The notes under the pieces: generated by a model
What the model saw: only the letters and a program-made list of their open reading frames with translations
Told to the model about the DNA's origin: nothing
The model's database searches: none
Shown: positions 7,189-9,102 of the stretch, piece after piece
How positions within the stretch are numbered: the first letter of the stretch is position 1
Layout: each line of letters opens with the position of its first letter
Program-made: the position numbers and the translations under genes
Assembly: GCA_024691465.1 (NCBI GenBank)
Contig: JAILNO010000081.1
Span: 1-9,102 of the forward strand
DNA: 9,102 bases
Origin: Pseudobutyrivibrio sp.
GTDB lineage: Bacteria; Bacillota_A; Clostridia; Lachnospirales; Lachnospiraceae
Direction of reading: 5' to 3'

Positions 7189-7196
7189 AACGAGGA
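7189..7196 (-). promoter_or_regulatory. Leader segment complementary to the ribozyme core
   Basis: UCCUCGUU in the glmS leader, just 5' of the cleavage site, is the exact complement of AACGAGGA at 7159-7152, which includes the conserved ribozyme core. Pairing would enclose P1 and compete with P2 formation. Function is inferred from complementarity only. Confidence 0.4.
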
Positions 7197-7218
7197 ATAA
7201 ATACGTGAATTCCGTCTC

Positions 7219-7238
7219 TATTTAATTTTCAAAGTACA
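7219..7238 (-). promoter_or_regulatory. boxA-like element at the start of the glmS transcript
   Basis: The minus strand reads TGTACTTTGAAAATTAAATA. This closely resembles the CTTTGAAAACTA-type boxA sequence I recall from Firmicute rRNA leaders and spacers, where Nus factors bind. It begins about 3 nt after the predicted start point and is flanked by TTCCGT and ACGGAA (7239-7244 and 7210-7215). Confidence 0.45.
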
Positions 7239-7247
7239 ACGGAAGGA

Positions 7248-7276
7248 ATTTTAGCATAGTGCTTATCAGGTGTCAA
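7248..7276 (-). promoter_or_regulatory. Strong sigma-A promoter of glmS
   Basis: On the minus strand a perfect TTGACA (7276-7271), a 17-bp spacer and TAAAAT (7253-7248) preceded by TGC, an extended -10. The start point should be near 7241, giving a leader of about 247 nt that contains the boxA-like element and the ribozyme. The consensus quality suggests high basal transcription, with control left to the ribozyme. Confidence 0.88.
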
Positions 7277-7322
7277 CTTAGGAAAAATTTACGCTATTTC
7301 ACATTTTTTTCTCCACTACTCC

Positions 7323-7351
7323 TTCAATTTTACTAAAAAATCCCATATACT
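7323..7351 (+). promoter_or_regulatory. Predicted promoter of the secreted SGNH hydrolase gene
   Basis: TTCAAT (7323-7328), a 17-bp spacer and TATACT (7346-7351). The start point would be near 7358, about 22 nt before the ATG. The -35 is weak. It diverges from the glmS promoter, with about 46 bp between the two -35 elements. Confidence 0.55.
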
Positions 7352-7379
7352 AGTGGTTACGAAATAAGGAGCTAGATAT

Positions 7380-8261
7380 ATGATTAAATACAAAAACATT
7401 ATTAAGACATTAACAGTAGTTGCCTCTGTAGCAACTATCTTCACTTCCACTCTCACAGCCCATGCCCAGGTAATGAGTCCAGAACTCCTTCCTGGATTCG
7501 ACGCTACTTACTATGCTGAGAGTAATCCCGATTTGGTGGCTGCAATCGGTGATGATTCAGACACATTACTCAATCACTACATACAGTATGGCAAATGGGA
7601 GGGACGCGCTTCCTCAGCTGCCGCCGCTGAAGCTACCAATACCAAGACAGCCGATTACAATGTACTATTCATCGGCAATTCCATCACCATGCATCCAGCA
7701 TGCCAGTACTGGTGGGGATTCTGGGGTATGGCTGCTTCTTCTCCTGACAAGGATTATGTACATCAGGTGGTTGCAGGATTACAGCAGAATTATGCAACAG
7801 TAGATTATGATATCTTCTCTTTCTCCACATGGGAGCGAGATGGTGTCCGTTCCAAGGTACTTCCTACTATGGATACCACACTCTGCAATGACTATGATTT
7901 AGTTGTTATTCAAGTGGGTGAGAATGTTGAGAGTCTCAAGAATTTCGAATCAGATTATGAGACACTGGTTCAGTACGTTAAGAATAGCGTACCTGGAGCT
8001 CAGGTAGTCTTAGTCGGTGACTTCTGGTATCGCTCTGGAAGAGATAATATCAAGAAGTCTGTTGCTGATAGACAACAGTGTACATTTATTGACTTATCAG
8101 CCAACAGACTCAAGAGTAGTTATCATTCATCAATTGGAGCCAAGGTGCTCGGCGATGATGGTTCTATCCACAGAATCAACGATTATGCTGTAGCACTTCA
8201 TCCTAATGACAAAGCCATGGCAGAAATTGCCCAGGGAATTCTGGCTGCTGTAGCTAATTAA
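7380..8261 (+). CDS. Secreted SGNH/GDSL-type hydrolase with an N-terminal surface-protein motif
   Basis: Probably an extracellular esterase or deacetylase; the substrate is unknown. It has 293 residues. A signal peptide covers about 1-29: lysines at 3, 5 and 9, a hydrophobic core at about 11-25, and an AHA-Q cleavage site. Residues 39-76 form a short module (FDATYY, NPDLV, LLNHYIQYG, KWEGR) that I recall from secreted proteins of Lachnospiraceae. An Ala-rich linker follows. The SGNH domain runs from about 93: FIGNSIT with likely nucleophile Ser101, WGMAASSPDKDYVH (115-128), VVIQVGEN with Gly180 and Asn182, and VALHPND with likely catalytic His274. The Asp usually three residues before this His is replaced by Val271, which may be normal for this subfamily. 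The ATG has AAGGAG 8 nt upstream. It is divergent from glmS, and its stop overlaps the end of the converging transporter gene. Confident as a hydrolase fold, not as to substrate. Confidence 0.82.
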   Translation: MIKYKNIIKTLTVVASVATIFTSTLTAHAQVMSPELLPGFDATYYAESNPDLVAAIGDDSDTLLNHYIQYGKWEGRASSAAAAEATNTKTADYNVLFIGNSITMHPACQYWWGFWGMAASSPDKDYVHQVVAGLQQNYATVDYDIFSFSTWERDGVRSKVLPTMDTTLCNDYDLVVIQVGENVESLKNFESDYETLVQYVKNSVPGAQVVLVGDFWYRSGRDNIKKSVADRQQCTFIDLSANRLKSSYHSSIGAKVLGDDGSIHRINDYAVALHPNDKAMAEIAQGILAAVAN

Positions 8262-9102
8262 TCTTAGCTTTGCCAAGTTCCTGACAGATTCTGTCATATT
8301 CATCTTCGTCTAATTTATAGTTCTTAATATAGAGCTTGTAAGAAATATACATGAGAGCGCAAGGGATAATGCTCATACAAAGGAGCAGTCCTAAGCGCTC
8401 TTTTGTTGTAACATTAGATATTACAGCTGTAATACCACTGAGCTTAGTAGCTTCGTCCACTGTACCTGCCGATGCCTGATTCTCAAAATCAGATATCTGA
8501 TTGGTGTAATTGGTAACTCCTAATATCATGTATATCAATGATGTGATGAGCACCACAAATGCTGATGCCATCTTAGTAAGGAATGGACGAAGTGATGTGA
8601 TAATACCCTCATCTCTAGTTCCAAATCTGTATTCATTGTATTCCACTGTATTCATAATAGAGATCATCATGATTAAGTAGAAACAGTAATTTCCAAAATT
8701 ACCGCACATATATCCCACCACAATCACAGGGAACTTAATACCAGCTGGCAGAGCCAGCCCTGATATAAGCATGAGGGCATAACCTATCACAGAGACCGTC
8801 ATCATAATCTTCATCAGTGGCTTACGGTTAATCTTCCTTGATATATTAGGATAGAAAATCATAAGAACTGCTGTGGCAGCCATGCCAACTGTGGTAAAGG
8901 TGGAATATAATCCTCCATCATATCCGAATTCAAAGTATAGATAAGTAGCCCCGATTCCACCTGGAATCAGCATGTTAGACACCTCTTCGAACAGGAATAT
9001 AAGGCACATCCACATGAGCTGGTCGTTGCCAGTGATTGTTCCAACAATCTTCTTCATGCTAACCTTGGTAGGTGGTGTGGCCTGCTCTGCCCTATTCTCC
9101 TG
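8254..9102 (-). CDS. GPH-family (MelB-like) sugar:cation symporter, C-terminal part (5' end outside window)
   Basis: Inner-membrane secondary transporter of the major facilitator superfamily, probably importing a glycoside, pentoside or hexuronide with Na+ or H+; the substrate cannot be read. About 282 residues are visible and the frame stays open to the right edge, so the Met at 9057 is internal, not the start. That Met lies in the hydrophilic loop between the two halves of the protein. The visible part covers about six membrane segments (counting from this Met: roughly 14-45, 52-70, 82-103, 109-135, 160-180, 221-243). The stretch NTVEYNEYRFGTRDEG (136-151) corresponds to the MelB-type loop D-x-x-x-Y/W-K-T-G-x-R-x-E-G. 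The soluble tail YKLDEDEYDRICQEL is typical of GPH proteins. Its TAG stop lies inside the end of the SGNH gene (8-bp tail-to-tail overlap). Confidence 0.88.
   Translation of the reverse strand, partial: QENRAEQATPPTKVSMKKIVGTITGNDQLMWMCLIFLFEEVSNMLIPGGIGATYLYFEFGYDGGLYSTFTTVGMAATAVLMIFYPNISRKINRKPLMKIMMTVSVIGYALMLISGLALPAGIKFPVIVVGYMCGNFGNYCFYLIMMISIMNTVEYNEYRFGTRDEGIITSLRPFLTKMASAFVVLITSLIYMILGVTNYTNQISDFENQASAGTVDEATKLSGITAVISNVTTKERLGLLLCMSIIPCALMYISYKLYIKNYKLDEDEYDRICQELGKAKIN

Noticed and set aside
9055..9057. Met at 9057 as the start of the transporter gene
   Set aside because: The frame is open upstream to the window edge (QENRAEQATPPTKVS), there is no ribosome binding site, and the protein would lack the first six membrane segments of a GPH transporter.
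1..9102. CRISPR array, insertion sequence, phage genes, tRNA or rRNA genes
   Set aside because: No repeat-spacer pattern, transposase-like frame, terminal repeats or structural RNA other than the glmS ribozyme was seen on either strand.

Overview
The window looks like a chromosomal segment of a low-GC Firmicute, most likely of the family Lachnospiraceae (Butyrivibrio/Pseudobutyrivibrio/Roseburia type). This is an inference. It rests on strong GGAGG ribosome binding sites, sigma-A style promoters, a glmS ribozyme, a Firmicute-style split mannitol PTS, and a secreted protein carrying a short FDATYY...GKWEGR motif that I associate with surface proteins of this group. No mobile element, CRISPR array, tRNA or rRNA gene was seen.

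Layout. (1) Positions 1-5027 hold a mannitol locus read on the minus strand in the order promoter, mtlA (EIICB), mtlR (PRD regulator), mtlF (EIIA), and a zinc-type medium-chain dehydrogenase cut by the left edge. The order matches the mtlARFD arrangement of other Firmicutes, but the slot of the classical long-chain mannitol-1-phosphate dehydrogenase (MtlD) is filled by an unrelated SorE-like zinc enzyme. The mtlA promoter has a TGTCAC-N8-GTGACA dyad centred near -64, close to the known MtlR recognition sequence. (2) Positions 5088-7276 are a self-contained glmS unit on the minus strand: promoter, a leader with an rRNA boxA-like element, a glmS self-cleaving ribozyme, glmS, and an intrinsic terminator. 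(3) Positions 7323-8261 carry, on the plus strand, a secreted SGNH-type hydrolase with its own promoter, divergent from glmS. (4) Positions 8254-9102 hold the C-terminal part of a GPH-type sugar:cation symporter on the minus strand, whose stop overlaps the end of the hydrolase gene.

How it fits together. MtlA and MtlF import and phosphorylate mannitol, the dehydrogenase probably oxidises the hexitol phosphate to fructose-6-phosphate, and MtlR senses PTS phosphorylation and activates the mtlA promoter. GlmS next door uses fructose-6-phosphate to make glucosamine-6-phosphate for cell wall synthesis, and the ribozyme shuts its own mRNA down when that product accumulates. The hydrolase and the symporter have no demonstrated link to either unit.

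The least ordinary parts are regulatory. They are the 8-bp complementarity between the glmS leader and the conserved ribozyme core, the boxA-like element at the start of the glmS transcript, and the stacked dyads in the mtlA promoter. The dehydrogenase swap is the main enzymatic point. I found no clearly new multi-gene system.
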